From Macrococcus epidermidis (GTDB lineage Bacteria; Bacillota; Bacilli; Staphylococcales; Staphylococcaceae), in assembly GCF_003259695.1 (NCBI RefSeq), contig NZ_PZJH01000006.1, positions 32,036 through 96,035 on the forward strand: a stretch of 64,000 nucleotides of DNA, written 5' to 3'. Shown one piece after another: positions 50,506 to 60,445 of this stretch. The position numbers were made by a program, and so were the translations under genes. The notes beneath the pieces are model-generated. The model made no database searches, was not told where the DNA came from, and was given only the letters and a program-made list of their open reading frames with translations. Numbering within the stretch: the first letter of the stretch is position 1; each line of letters begins with the position of its first letter.

Positions 50506-51524
50506 TATGAAATTCCTACCTTTCTTACGAGATAAATAAAGAAAGGCACACCTATAATTGAAATGATTGCACCTACTGGAGACTCTCCCATCATACGTGC
50601 CAGTATATCAGCACAAACAAGAAATATTCCACCTAAAAGCGTTGCGACAGGTAGCAACTTTCTATAATCTACGCCAACTAAAAGACGTGCAATATGTGGA
50701 ATCATCAATCCAACAAATGCTAAGGAACCTGCCATTGCCACTGCGACACCGGCTAAAATCATCGTTAATAATGAGAATATAATTCTAATCGTCGTTAAAT
50801 TGACCCCTAAACTTTGTGCCATTTCATCACCTAAAGATAACACAGTAAGCTGATGACCGATAAGCAGTATGAAGATGATAACAATTAATATTATCGGGGA
50901 TGCATATTTTAGTTGTGTCCAGGTCGTACCAGCAACACCACCACTAGACCAAAGCATCGAACTTTGATTCGTTCTAAAATATAATGAAATCCCTTCAGCA
51001 ATTGCTAATAACAAACTACTCACAGCTGCTCCAGCTAATATAATACGCATCGTATTAAAGCCACCTTTTTTACTTAAACCGAGCATCAATACAATGGATC
51101 CTCCTACAATTGCACCGATAAATCCAGCCAGTATAATCGCAAAAAAGTTCGCTCCACGCGTAAATGCAAATAAAATACTGATACCTAAAGCTGCTCCTGA
51201 GTTAAGTCCGATTAAAGCAGGATCTGCCAAAGGATTCTTAGTCACGCCCTGCATGACTGCACCAGTACATGCAAGACTCATCCCAACGAGCATGGCAGCT
51301 ATCTCTCTAGGTATACGTATATCGCGAATAATATTATGTTCAGAAATATCTCGATAATGAAATAGCGCATCATATATCGTTTTAAAACTATAGTTATTTA
51401 CACCCAACATAAATGAAACAATTAACATTGCCAGCAATAAAAGAAGAAGCAAAGGAATGACAATGTATAATTTCCCGGAAAATATATATCGTTTATTTGT
51501 AAATGTACTTTGTTTATTCATCTG
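50505..51524 (-). CDS. fhuB: ferric hydroxamate ABC transporter permease FhuB
   Basis: A FecCD-family permease of 339 residues, the partner of FhuG; VMQGVTKNPLADPALIGLN and GLMIPHIARLLVG are conserved. The ATG at 51524 has AGCAGGGAT upstream; an upstream in-frame start would lie deep inside fhuC. It overlaps fhuC by 11 nt, so the three genes are tightly coupled. Confidence 0.92.
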   Translation of the reverse strand, partial: QMNKQSTFTNKRYIFSGKLYIVIPLLLLLLLAMLIVSFMLGVNNYSFKTIYDALFHYRDISEHNIIRDIRIPREIAAMLVGMSLACTGAVMQGVTKNPLADPALIGLNSGAALGISILFAFTRGANFFAIILAGFIGAIVGGSIVLMLGLSKKGGFNTMRIILAGAAVSSLLLAIAEGISLYFRTNQSSMLWSSGGVAGTTWTQLKYASPIILIVIIFILLIGHQLTVLSLGDEMAQSLGVNLTTIRIIFSLLTMILAGVAVAMAGSLAFVGLMIPHIARLLVGVDYRKLLPVATLLGGIFLVCADILARMMGESPVGAIISIIGVPFFIYLVRKVGIS

Positions 51525-52326
51525 TATCCCTGCTATAGTGCTTGCATAATAAATCATAGGTTACAAGCATCGGCTTTCCATTGCGTGGATCTACGCTGAG
51601 CTCGGCATCTATATTAAATACTTCTTCTAAGACATCCTTAGTCAAAACATTCATCGTATCTCCCTGCTTAATGATATTCCCATCTTTCATTGCAATAATA
51701 TGATCAGAAAATCGAACTGCCTGATTAATATCATGGAGAACCATTATAATCGTACAATTTTCCTGTTCGTTTAAATCTCTAACAAGTTCTAAAATTTCTA
51801 ATTGATGCGAAATATCTAGATATGTTGTTGGTTCATCCAGAAAAATAATATCCGTCTTCTGAGCTAATGCCATAGCAATCCATACGCGTTGTCGTTGTCC
51901 ACCACTTAAATCATTAACATTCTTATCTTTGAAATCTGTTGTACCTGTGACACGCATCGCCCATTCAATTTCCTGATGATCAAGCTGAGTTAGTCTACCA
52001 AATCCTTTCTGATAAGGAAATCTGCCATAACTGATCAGTTCATAAACGCTTAATCCATCTGCCACATCAGGTGATTGCGGTAGGATTGCAATCTTTTTAG
52101 CAACCTCTTTAGTCGGTTGCTGATGAATATTCTTTCCATCTAATACAACCTCACCATGCGCTACGTTTAATATTCTTGACAATGCTTTTAATAACGTTGA
52201 TTTTCCGCATCCATTCGGCCCTATAATAGATGTCACTTTTTTATCAGGAATGGAAACATCTAAATTTTTAATGATGTCCCTTTCGCCATAATTAATGGTA
52301 ATCTGCTTACCTTCTAATCGATTCAT
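51514..52326 (-). CDS. fhuC: ferric siderophore ABC transporter ATPase FhuC
   Basis: A 270-residue ATPase very like S. aureus FhuC along its whole length. Walker A is GPNGCGKST (~34-42), then ILPQSPDVADGLSVYELISY, signature LSGGQRQR (~142) and Walker B IIFLDEP. In S. aureus FhuC energises several siderophore permeases, not only FhuBG. No binding protein is encoded in this window. A Fur box lies about 75 nt upstream. Confidence 0.95.
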   Translation of the reverse strand: MNRLEGKQITINYGERDIIKNLDVSIPDKKVTSIIGPNGCGKSTLLKALSRILNVAHGEVVLDGKNIHQQPTKEVAKKIAILPQSPDVADGLSVYELISYGRFPYQKGFGRLTQLDHQEIEWAMRVTGTTDFKDKNVNDLSGGQRQRVWIAMALAQKTDIIFLDEPTTYLDISHQLEILELVRDLNEQENCTIIMVLHDINQAVRFSDHIIAMKDGNIIKQGDTMNVLTKDVLEEVFNIDAELSVDPRNGKPMLVTYDLLCKHYSRDTDE

Positions 52327-52395
52327 ATATATCCTTCTTTCATATTTTCCATAACAAAATATTTCATACTATAAATCATAATCACTCTCATATAA

Positions 52396-52412
52396 TTGAT
52401 AATCATTATCAA
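52396..52412. promoter_or_regulatory. Fur box controlling divergent fhuCBG and iruO
   Basis: TTGATAATCATTATCAA is a perfect 17-bp palindrome matching the 7-1-7 Fur core (TGATAAT-N-ATTATCA). On the plus strand it overlaps TTGATA (-35) of a TTGATA-N17-TATATT promoter toward iruO. On the minus strand it overlaps TTATCA of a TTATCA-N16-TATGAT promoter toward fhuC. One operator can thus repress both units when iron is plentiful. Confidence 0.9.
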
Positions 52413-52472
52413 TACTGTTATATTTTATAGTATAATAACTTACAACGCAAGATAATTAGGGAGATATAAATT

Positions 52473-53510
52473 ATGAAGCAATTATTAGATATAACGATAA
52501 TCGGTGGTGGGCCTGCTGGTCTCTATGCTGCTTTTTATGCAGGATTACGAGGTTTGAAAGTACGCATCATTGATCAGAACAATACTTTAGGTGGTAAACT
52601 TAATCTTTTTCCTGAGAAAATCGTATGGGATGCTGGTGGGATTCCGCCGCAACCTGCAGCAGAGATTATGCAGAATTTGATTAAACAAGGCACTACATTT
52701 AATCCTGAAGTCATATTAAACACCGTCGTAACCGATATAAAAAAAGAAAATGACTTTCACTTTATCGTAGAGACAAACGATAAATCTTATCACTCCAAAA
52801 CTGTTATCGTGGCAGTGGGTTCAGGTATCATCAAGCCGATTAAACTGGATATTGAAGGTGCCGATCGATATGAAGTTAATAACCTACATTATGTCGTCCC
52901 TTCTTTAAAACGCTTTAAAGATAAGCGCGTTCTTATTTCTGGTGGCGGAAATGCCGCAGTTGACTGGGCACATGATATCGCTCCTATTGCAAAAAGTGTG
53001 CATATTATATGCCGTAAAGAAGATTTTAAAGGTCACGAAGAGACAGTGCGCCAACTGGATGAATTAGGAGTAGTCAAGATGACAAACCAAACTATTCATT
53101 CTCTAATTGCAGAAGAGGACGAAATTAAACAAGTTGAAATTATTCATAATACTGATGACACAATTCAAATTTTAGATGTCGACGATGTCATTATCAATCA
53201 TGGTTTCCACATGGACTGCGAGCTATTAAATGACAGTTCCGTTCAATTTGAACGTGTTGATGATTTTTATATTAAAGGAAATGCGAATACTTCTACGAAC
53301 ACGCCAGGTATTTATGCTATCGGTGACATATTGAAACACGATGCGAAAGTCAACTTGATTATCGGTTGTTTCCATGACGCAGCGACTTCTATTAATCAGA
53401 TTAAAATGTATCTTGACCCAAATGCACTATCATACGGCATCGTTTCAAGTCACAATCCAATATTCGAAGAAGAAAATGAAAAGATAAAGAAAAAATTATT
53501 TGAATCATAA
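52473..53510 (+). CDS. iruO: NADPH-dependent ferrisiderophore reductase (IruO-like)
   Basis: A 345-residue FAD-dependent thioredoxin-reductase-like protein of the type-2 ferredoxin-NADP reductase group. The FAD motif is IIGGGPAGLYAAFYAG (~8-23), the NADPH motif is SGGGNAAVDWA (~155), and YAIGDI lies near the C-terminus. There is no CxxC redox pair, which separates it from thioredoxin reductase. In S. aureus, IruO reduces iron in hydroxamate siderophores; the shared Fur box with fhuCBG strongly supports this role. Confidence 0.88.
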   Translation: MKQLLDITIIGGGPAGLYAAFYAGLRGLKVRIIDQNNTLGGKLNLFPEKIVWDAGGIPPQPAAEIMQNLIKQGTTFNPEVILNTVVTDIKKENDFHFIVETNDKSYHSKTVIVAVGSGIIKPIKLDIEGADRYEVNNLHYVVPSLKRFKDKRVLISGGGNAAVDWAHDIAPIAKSVHIICRKEDFKGHEETVRQLDELGVVKMTNQTIHSLIAEEDEIKQVEIIHNTDDTIQILDVDDVIINHGFHMDCELLNDSSVQFERVDDFYIKGNANTSTNTPGIYAIGDILKHDAKVNLIIGCFHDAATSINQIKMYLDPNALSYGIVSSHNPIFEEENEKIKKKLFES

Positions 53511-53536
53511 AAAAGAGGACTAAATTAGTCCTCTCA
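53508..53536. terminator. bidirectional intrinsic terminator
   Basis: AGAGGACTAAATTAGTCCTCT, a self-complementary stem flanked by A-rich sequence on the left, between the convergent iruO and nagB genes. Confidence 0.88.
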
Positions 53537-54265
53537 TTAGAATGGTGAAGCATCATTGTCCGTAATTATCAATACATTCGGATGATGCAGCAATACACTC
53601 GCTGGTATCGCTTCATTTGGTTGTGTCATATCGTATAATTGTCGAATGATAGATTTTTTCTTTTCTCCGGTCGCTAAAAGAATAATTCTATCTGATTGCA
53701 TAATCGTATTTATACCCATCGTCACTGCTTGCGTAGGTACTTCGTCAATTGTATCGAAAAATCTTGCATTCGCTCGAATCGTTTCTTCTGAAAGGTCCAC
53801 CATTCTCGTATTGGACGTAAACGGTGTACCTGGTTCATTAAAACCTATATGACCATTCGTCCCAATGCCAAGCAACTGAAGATGAATAGGATGTTCTTTC
53901 ATTATCAATTCATCATAAGCTTTATTATCCTCATCCAGATTCTCTCTATCATTATCCGGGAAATAATATTGTTCCGGCTTAATATCAATATGATCAAATA
54001 AATGATATTTCATGTAATAAAGGTAACTTTTCGGGCTTTGCTTATCTAATTCAAAATATTCATCTAGATTAAATGTTTGTATAAGAGATAAATCAACCGG
54101 GTTTGATTTTAACAGTCTCACTAATTCAGCATATACAGGTTCCATCGTACCACCAGTTGCTAAGCCTAGTTTAGTATGTGGATTACACTTGATTTCTCTA
54201 AATAATTCAATCGCAACATATTGAGCAGCAAGTGATGCATTCCCTAAATTAATAAATTCCATCAT
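53537..54265 (-). CDS. nagB: glucosamine-6-phosphate deaminase
   Basis: Converts glucosamine-6-phosphate to fructose-6-phosphate and ammonia. The 242-residue enzyme has LATGGTMEPVY (phosphate binding, ~35), NLDEYFELD with the catalytic Asp, and GIGTNGHIGFNEPG with the catalytic His. It is of normal length for the Firmicute form, which lacks the E. coli allosteric tail. No nagA is adjacent. GGAG precedes two adjacent ATGs; either could start it. It follows the YitT gene by 9 nt. Confidence 0.93.
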   Translation of the reverse strand: MMEFINLGNASLAAQYVAIELFREIKCNPHTKLGLATGGTMEPVYAELVRLLKSNPVDLSLIQTFNLDEYFELDKQSPKSYLYYMKYHLFDHIDIKPEQYYFPDNDRENLDEDNKAYDELIMKEHPIHLQLLGIGTNGHIGFNEPGTPFTSNTRMVDLSEETIRANARFFDTIDEVPTQAVTMGINTIMQSDRIILLATGEKKKSIIRQLYDMTQPNEAIPASVLLHHPNVLIITDNDASPF

Positions 54266-54274
54266 TATTTCTCC

Positions 54275-55126
54275 TTAATCTTCATTGATAAAACCATTTC
54301 CTAGAACATCACGAACATCATGGACGACAACAAATGCATTTTCATCAATCTTTTTAATCATACGCTTTGTCTTTGTAAGTTGTAATTTATTAATAACACA
54401 ATACAGAACTTCTGTCTCTCTTTTACTATAATACCCACGACCATTGAGTATTGTAATGCCGCGACCAATATCTTCATCTAACATTTTAGCAATTGGATCC
54501 GGATTTTGCGAAATAATCGTAATCGCTTTTTTAGGGTTTAATCCTTCTATGATCATATCCATCGATTTAGTACCTAAATATAAACTTAAAACTGTTAACA
54601 GTGCTTTTTCCACCGGGATAACAGTTAATGAAATCGCCACAACAATTAAATCAAAGAATAACAATGCATAAGATGTGCTTACATCTAAGTATTTATGGGC
54701 AATACGCGCAAGTATCGTTGTACCAGCTGTAGTACCTCCTACAAGCACGATCATACCGATACCAATACCTACTAAAAATCCACCGAAAATCGTGCTCACT
54801 AACACTTCTTTTAAATGAAGTTGTAACGGCTCAGTTATTTTTAAAAATACTGAAAGTGCAACAATAGAAATAATCGTTAGTGCCATAGAACGTTTCGATA
54901 AAAATTTATATCCTACAGCGAGTAATACCAGGTTCATTAATAGCGTTGTAATCGCAGGAGACCAACCGAAGCTATATAGGAAGATAAGTGACATCCCCGT
55001 TACGCCACCTTCACCTAAATTGGCAGGTATAATGAAAACGTTCACTGCAAGAGAAAATATTAAAGAGCCTAAAAGTACAAAAAAGACTGATTTCCAGGTA
55101 AGTTTTAAATTTTTAAAATAGTTCAT
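54275..55126 (-). CDS. YitT-family membrane protein (DUF2179)
   Basis: A 283-residue protein with about five membrane helices (residues 15-195) followed by a cytoplasmic DUF2179 domain (~205-280; ITIISQNPDPIAKMLDEDIG, GRGYYSKRETEVLYCVI). YitT proteins are common in Firmicutes in several copies, and their function is unknown. The GEGGVTGMSLIF segment after TM1 is characteristic. It probably shares a transcript with nagB. Confidence 0.88.
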   Translation of the reverse strand: MNYFKNLKLTWKSVFFVLLGSLIFSLAVNVFIIPANLGEGGVTGMSLIFLYSFGWSPAITTLLMNLVLLAVGYKFLSKRSMALTIISIVALSVFLKITEPLQLHLKEVLVSTIFGGFLVGIGIGMIVLVGGTTAGTTILARIAHKYLDVSTSYALLFFDLIVVAISLTVIPVEKALLTVLSLYLGTKSMDMIIEGLNPKKAITIISQNPDPIAKMLDEDIGRGITILNGRGYYSKRETEVLYCVINKLQLTKTKRMIKKIDENAFVVVHDVRDVLGNGFINED

Positions 55127-55210
55127 CTTTTCCTCCTTTAAGAATGAAATAATAATTGAAGTCGGTTGTAAGTGTATCGAATTTTATACACTCTTTCAAC
55201 AATACGGCAT

Positions 55211-55238
55211 AAAAAAGGACATCTGTTTACAGATGCCC
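55211..55238 (-). terminator. intrinsic terminator of lctP-ldh
   Basis: On the minus strand GG-CATCTGT, loop AA, ACAGATG-CC plus six T, directly downstream of ldh. Confidence 0.88.
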
Positions 55239-55262
55239 CGAAATATATTATTTTAAACGTTA

Positions 55263-56231
<969 letters not shown>

Positions 56232-56247
56232 TTATTAATGCTATGAA

Positions 56248-57843
56248 TTAAAGCATGATACTTAATACAAAAGTCCATAGACATACAAATACGAGTAACG
56301 CGATACTATACTTAAGCGTCATATTTAATAATTTTGATTCTTCCCCAACTGCTCCAACTGCTGCAGATGCAATTGCAATTGATTGTGGTGAGATTAATTT
56401 AGCCATAACACCACCAGCAGTGTTTGCTGCTACAAGCAATGCTGGATTTGTACCGATAGAGCTTGCTGCAGTCGCTTGAATTGAAGCAAATAATACGTTG
56501 TTATTTACAACTGAACCAGTCATAAATACACCTATCCAACCTAAAATTGGAGAAAGTAATGGGAAAATCGAACCTGTTTTGGCAATTGCTTGACCCATTG
56601 CTACAGTTAACCCACCATATGTTGTTAATTTAGCAATAGCTAATATTGCTGAAATCGTTACGATTGGAATCCATAATTCTTTAATTGTACGACCAAGTAA
56701 TTCAATCGATTTACCGATATTAATTTTCGGTGAGAACGCAATTGTAAGTAATACTGCGATTAAAATAGCAGTACCCGTTGCACCGATTAAGTCTAGTTTA
56801 ATCATTACACCTTTGCCAAGTGTTTCATTAAACGTACCAGGCATTGTAAATGTAAGAATTGTTTTTGCTAATGGCCCACCTTCAGCGAATAATGCTTTGA
56901 ATGCTGGTAAGCTCCATAACAATACTAAACCAGTTAAGAAATAGAATGGGCTCCATGCAGTAATGATTTCTTTCGCTGGATGTTTCGTTACTTTTACTTC
57001 ATCGTCTGTTAAACGGAAAATATTTTTTGGTTGCCATTTGCTACAGAATAAAGCTAATGCTGCCATCGCAATTAAAGCTGGTAATAACGCAGCAAGTTCT
57101 GGTCCCATGAATAAAGTAATAACAATTCCCATACCAGTGTAAACTAATCCTGAAACTAAAATAGCAGGTAATGTTTCTTTAATACCTTTAAAACCATCCA
57201 GAATAAATACTAATAAGAATGGGATAACTATATTAATAATAGGTAACGTGAATACAGACGTTTGTGAAACATCCATTGCTGTTACGCCACCCTTTAAACC
57301 TAATGTGTTGATAATACCAACAGGTATACCAATTGCTCCAAAAGCACCTGATGCACCGTTAGCTATCAGACAGAACATCGCAGCTTTCAATGGTTCAAAA
57401 CCTAATTGTACAAGTAAAACAGCACAAATTGCGATTGGTACACCAAATCCTGCTGCTCCTTCTAAGAATGCGTTGAAACAGTATGCAATTAATAATAATT
57501 GAATACGTTGGTCAGCAGAAATACCAGAAATCGAATCTTGAATAACCTGGAATTTCCCACTTTCTACAGCAACTTTGTATAACCAAACAGCCATAACGAT
57601 GATATAACCAATCGGGAATAAACCTTGTACAATTCCTTCTGTTACACCACCTGCTGCTACAGCACCAGGAATTTTAAATACGAATAATGCAATTAACGCA
57701 GTTACAACAAGCGTAAGTATTGCTGCGTTGATACCTTTCATTTTTAAAACTGTTAAACATAATAAAAACATTATAATAGGTACTGCGGCAACAATTGCTG
57801 ATAAAGCTAAATTGTTGAATGGATCGAACGATTCTACGAACAT
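56248..57843 (-). CDS. lctP: L-lactate permease
   Basis: A LctP/LldP-family lactate:H+ symporter of 531 residues with about 12-14 helices. Diagnostic segments are EGAAGFGVPIAICAVLLVQL, NGASGAFGAIGIPVGI and the C-terminal LISPQSIAIASAAVG. Placing the permease in front of ldh allows lactate export during fermentation and re-import when redox conditions change. The promoter and Rex box lie about 160 nt upstream. Confidence 0.95.
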   Translation of the reverse strand: MFVESFDPFNNLALSAIVAAVPIIMFLLCLTVLKMKGINAAILTLVVTALIALFVFKIPGAVAAGGVTEGIVQGLFPIGYIIVMAVWLYKVAVESGKFQVIQDSISGISADQRIQLLLIAYCFNAFLEGAAGFGVPIAICAVLLVQLGFEPLKAAMFCLIANGASGAFGAIGIPVGIINTLGLKGGVTAMDVSQTSVFTLPIINIVIPFLLVFILDGFKGIKETLPAILVSGLVYTGMGIVITLFMGPELAALLPALIAMAALALFCSKWQPKNIFRLTDDEVKVTKHPAKEIITAWSPFYFLTGLVLLWSLPAFKALFAEGGPLAKTILTFTMPGTFNETLGKGVMIKLDLIGATGTAILIAVLLTIAFSPKINIGKSIELLGRTIKELWIPIVTISAILAIAKLTTYGGLTVAMGQAIAKTGSIFPLLSPILGWIGVFMTGSVVNNNVLFASIQATAASSIGTNPALLVAANTAGGVMAKLISPQSIAIASAAVGAVGEESKLLNMTLKYSIALLVFVCLWTFVLSIML

Positions 57844-57985
57844 CTCTTTTCCTTCTTTCTTTCTAAAATTTGTTTTTTAGGATATTTACTTTTTATGAAA
57901 ACAAAGAAAACTGTTACTATCTTAAATCGAATACCCTTAATACAGTTCCATACTACAACGTTATGAAATGATATGCAAGCATTTT

Positions 57986-58003
57986 TTGTGATTATTTTCA
58001 CAA
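57986..58003. promoter_or_regulatory. Rex box (redox operator)
   Basis: TTGTGATTATTTTCACAA matches the Rex consensus TTGTGA-N6-TCACAA exactly. It immediately follows the TATAAT -10 box of the lctP promoter, so binding of Rex at a low NADH/NAD+ ratio would block transcription of lctP-ldh. Confidence 0.88.
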
Positions 58004-58033
58004 ATTATAAATATATGTTTTAAAACATGTCAA
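58004..58033 (-). promoter_or_regulatory. lctP-ldh promoter
   Basis: TTGACA, 18 nt, TATAAT on the minus strand, both boxes perfect. The start site falls inside the Rex operator. Confidence 0.85.
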
Positions 58034-58187
58034 TTTAAGCAAAATACTTAGTGTAATAGCCTTTAAACTAACGAATTTCAGCTAAAACACTGAATGAGAT
58101 GATTATTTTGCTTAATTAAAGGGTAAACTGTAACTAAATATAATGCAAATAATAACAAAATAAATCATTTTTATGGGGGACGAAACA

Positions 58188-58726
58188 ATGAAGAAAACAA
58201 TAACTATCGGCTCAACATTACTTGCTGGCACTCTTTCGATGACGTTTGTTGCTCCGAACTATGCTGATGCTGCAGGATATTATTACTGGCACAAAGGTGA
58301 TATGATGATAGTACAGTTTTAAAGACAACTTTTAAGAATGCAATAAATAAGAATGGTTTCACGTACGATGGTGTAAACATTAATACTGAATACGGAATAT
58401 TCAAGCGCGTGATGAAAAATAACCAGATTGCTTATAAAAAATTACGTAACGGTGTATATCAATCACGAAATGCAACATTTATCTTTAGTTTAAAAAATAA
58501 TAAGCTCCATAATAATTCAAAACTTAGAGGTATATACTTTAAGTTTGATGACTATGCCATTTCTACAGCTAAAATAAAAAAAGTATATGGTACACCTACA
58601 AATACGAAACGTATTAAGAACGGTTTAACATATACTTATAAAGCACATTACAATATTAAAAATAAGTTTGATTTCGTAAAATCAAAGGGCAGTTATAAAC
58701 TTACGGGCTTTATGACAACAAAATAA
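58188..58726 (+). pseudogene. secreted protein of unknown function, frameshifted
   Basis: The ATG at 58188 follows GGGGGA and opens a signal peptide (MKKTITIGSTLLAGTLSMTF, then VAPNYADA) and a mature start AGYYYWHKGD; the frame then stops at 58322. The next frame continues without a break from DDSTVLKTTFKNAINKNGF (near 58304) to a stop at 58726. Inserting one T in GGTGATATGATG restores a single frame of about 179 residues. The mature part is basic and Tyr/Lys/Asn-rich. I do not recognise the family. It is a one-base deletion or a sequence error. Confidence 0.75.
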
Positions 58727-58770
58727 AAACTAAGACAGGGTCGGAGATATCTCCAACCCTGTCTTAGTTT
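58727..58770 (-). terminator. strong intrinsic terminator
   Basis: AAACTAAGACAGGGT and its complement, with an inner GGAGATATCTCC, form a nearly perfect 44-nt hairpin. The T-run is on the minus strand (AGTTTTTATTTTG), so it best serves the minus-strand small-peptide gene, while also lying after the plus-strand pseudogene. Confidence 0.85.
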
Positions 58771-58841
58771 GCTAATGACTTCTTATTCGATTTAAATGCA
58801 CGTTTCAAGCGTCTTCTAAGATCCCTTAACAGTCTTTTCAA
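58764..58841 (-). CDS. very basic 25-residue peptide, candidate small gene
   Basis: A short frame starting at TTG with GGGAG 9 nt upstream encodes a 25-residue peptide: MKRLLRDLRRRLK then RAFKSNKKSLAN. It has 11 Lys/Arg and one Asp, and the first 17 residues can form an amphipathic helix with Leu on one face. A promoter with a perfect TATAAT box (58881-58886) lies about 40 nt upstream, and its stop codon lies in the arm of a terminator whose T-run is on the same strand. The transcript would be about 150 nt. The function is unknown; it might be an sRNA rather than, or in addition to, a coding gene. Confidence 0.55.
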   Translation of the reverse strand: MKRLLRDLRRRLKRAFKSNKKSLAN

Positions 58842-58880
58842 AAGAACCGTCTCCCTTATATTTCGCTTTATTACATATAT

Positions 58881-58908
58881 ATTATAACAAGTCTTTATTA
58901 ATTCAATA
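58881..58908 (-). promoter_or_regulatory. promoter of the small basic-peptide transcript
   Basis: TATTGA, 16 nt, TATAAT on the minus strand, just after the nupC stop codon. The -10 box is perfect, and the -35 box is moderate. Confidence 0.5.
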
Positions 58909-58926
58909 TGAAGTTAATATTAATTC

Positions 58927-60144
58927 TTACCAGCTGAATAAACCAACGAATGCTGCTGATAAAAGTGATACTAAAATACCTGCTAGTAACATCATAGGTA
59001 CATATTTAGCGATAAAGTCAGAAGTTTTCACATCGACGATACCTTTTAACGCCCCAATAATCATACCTACTGTTGAGAAGTTGGCAAATGAGATTAAGAA
59101 TGTAACAAGTACCGCTTTCATGTGGTTGTCCATTGATTTCATTGCATCTTGAATTCCGATCATAACTACGAACTCGTTTGTAACGATTTTAGTTGCCATA
59201 TGTCCTGCGACAGTCCATGCTTCACCAAAAGGTAATCCTAAAAGAATTGCGAATGGGAACATAAATAAACCTAAAATATCTTTTAAACGAATTTGCATGC
59301 CAATGTATTTATCTAATAAAGATAATAACATATCAGCAAATGCCGCTAATGATACGAATGCAATTAAGAAAGCGATGATGATTAAGATTAATTTACCTGC
59401 ACCTAATACAGAGTCACCTAAAAATGAGAAGAATGGTTGACGATTTTCATGTTTGATTTCAACAACATAATCTTCTTCCGGTGTTAATTTAACTGGGTTT
59501 AAAATAGTTGCGATAATAATTGCGTTAATAATATTTAATGGAATTGCTGTTAACACTAATTCACCAGGCACCATTGTTACATAAGCACCAACGATTGAAC
59601 CTGAAATACAACTCATCGACATCAACGCAACAGTAAGTACACGTGCTGCATTCATATGACTCACTTGCTCTTTTGATACCGCTAAAGCTTCAGTATTACC
59701 TAAGACCATCATTTCAACTGAATAGAATGATTCAAATTTAGGTTGACCAGTTACTTTACCGATTAACCAACCGAACCATTTAATAATAAATGGTAACACA
59801 CCGATATACATTAAAATATCAAATAAAGGTACTACGAAAAGAATCGGTAATAATGCTGAAACTGCCATATCCATTTTTCCAGGTCCTGGTGCTGTCCAGC
59901 TACCAAACGGCATTCCGATACCTACATAAGCTGCTTGTAACATCCAGCTAAATGCATCTGCTACAGCTTTTACACCATTACGTCCCCAAGGGAATTGCGT
60001 AAAGAACCAAGCTAAAAATAAGTTAACAACTAACATAATAACGACTGATTTCCAGTCGATATTTTTCTTGTCACGAGAGAAAACAAATGCGACTAAAATA
60101 AAGACAAAGATACCTAAAACATTAAGTAATAAATAAGTATTCAT
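58927..60144 (-). CDS. nupC: CNT-family nucleoside transporter
   Basis: A concentrative H+- or Na+-coupled nucleoside symporter of 405 residues. About ten helices are visible; the substrate-binding hairpin regions appear as VMVLGNTEALAVSKEQV and FANFSTVGMIIGALKG. The ATG at 60144 has AAAGGTGG 5-6 nt upstream; a GTG three codons earlier lies inside that site. Terminal residues AAFVGLFSW are as in Staphylococcus homologues. Confidence 0.9.
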   Translation of the reverse strand: MNTYLLLNVLGIFVFILVAFVFSRDKKNIDWKSVVIMLVVNLFLAWFFTQFPWGRNGVKAVADAFSWMLQAAYVGIGMPFGSWTAPGPGKMDMAVSALLPILFVVPLFDILMYIGVLPFIIKWFGWLIGKVTGQPKFESFYSVEMMVLGNTEALAVSKEQVSHMNAARVLTVALMSMSCISGSIVGAYVTMVPGELVLTAIPLNIINAIIIATILNPVKLTPEEDYVVEIKHENRQPFFSFLGDSVLGAGKLILIIIAFLIAFVSLAAFADMLLSLLDKYIGMQIRLKDILGLFMFPFAILLGLPFGEAWTVAGHMATKIVTNEFVVMIGIQDAMKSMDNHMKAVLVTFLISFANFSTVGMIIGALKGIVDVKTSDFIAKYVPMMLLAGILVSLLSAAFVGLFSW

Positions 60145-60445
60145 GATTTCCACCTTTTAAATTTTTTATCTTAAAGATTATAGCATGATTAACTTGCAAA
60201 CAATACAATTATTTTCATTTATTTACGAACATTTTTTCATACCGATGCTATTATTTTTTCAAATCTCGAATATTAAAAGTTTTGAAAACGTTTTACCAAT
60301 AATATCATCTGTATTTTATTTTTTATTTTGTCATATTACACTCTATTTACGAAAAAATATTTTTCAAAAATGATGAATGTCTTTTTCTATTAGGGTATTA
60401 TGATAAAATGTAATCATTGAAAACAGATCATAGGAGTTTTATATC
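60145..60445. other. divergent intergenic region nupC / PBP4
   Basis: AT-rich region. On the minus strand TATTGT-N17-TATAAT about 40 nt upstream of nupC is a probable promoter. TGAAAACGTTTTAC at 60283-60296 resembles a cre site with a poor right end. No convincing gene is present. Confidence 0.4.

Larger units (their letters stand above)
57844..58187. other. intergenic region between lctP and secreted-protein pseudogene
   Basis: Holds the lctP promoter and Rex box, with a leader of about 150 nt before lctP. On the plus strand a TATAAT-like box (AAATATAATG, about 58136-58145) and TTATGGGGGACG ribosome-binding site serve the downstream pseudogene. No further open frame or strong hairpin is seen. 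Confidence 0.5.

Noticed and set aside
58409..58726. Independent gene of 105 residues
   Set aside because: It is the downstream half of the frameshifted secreted protein; the same frame continues upstream to about 58304 without a start, and the signal peptide is in the other frame.
60185..60373. Open frame of 62 residues upstream of PBP4
   Set aside because: It has no ribosome-binding site, overlaps the probable nupC promoter and is AT-rich low-complexity sequence; the hydrophobic appearance follows from composition.
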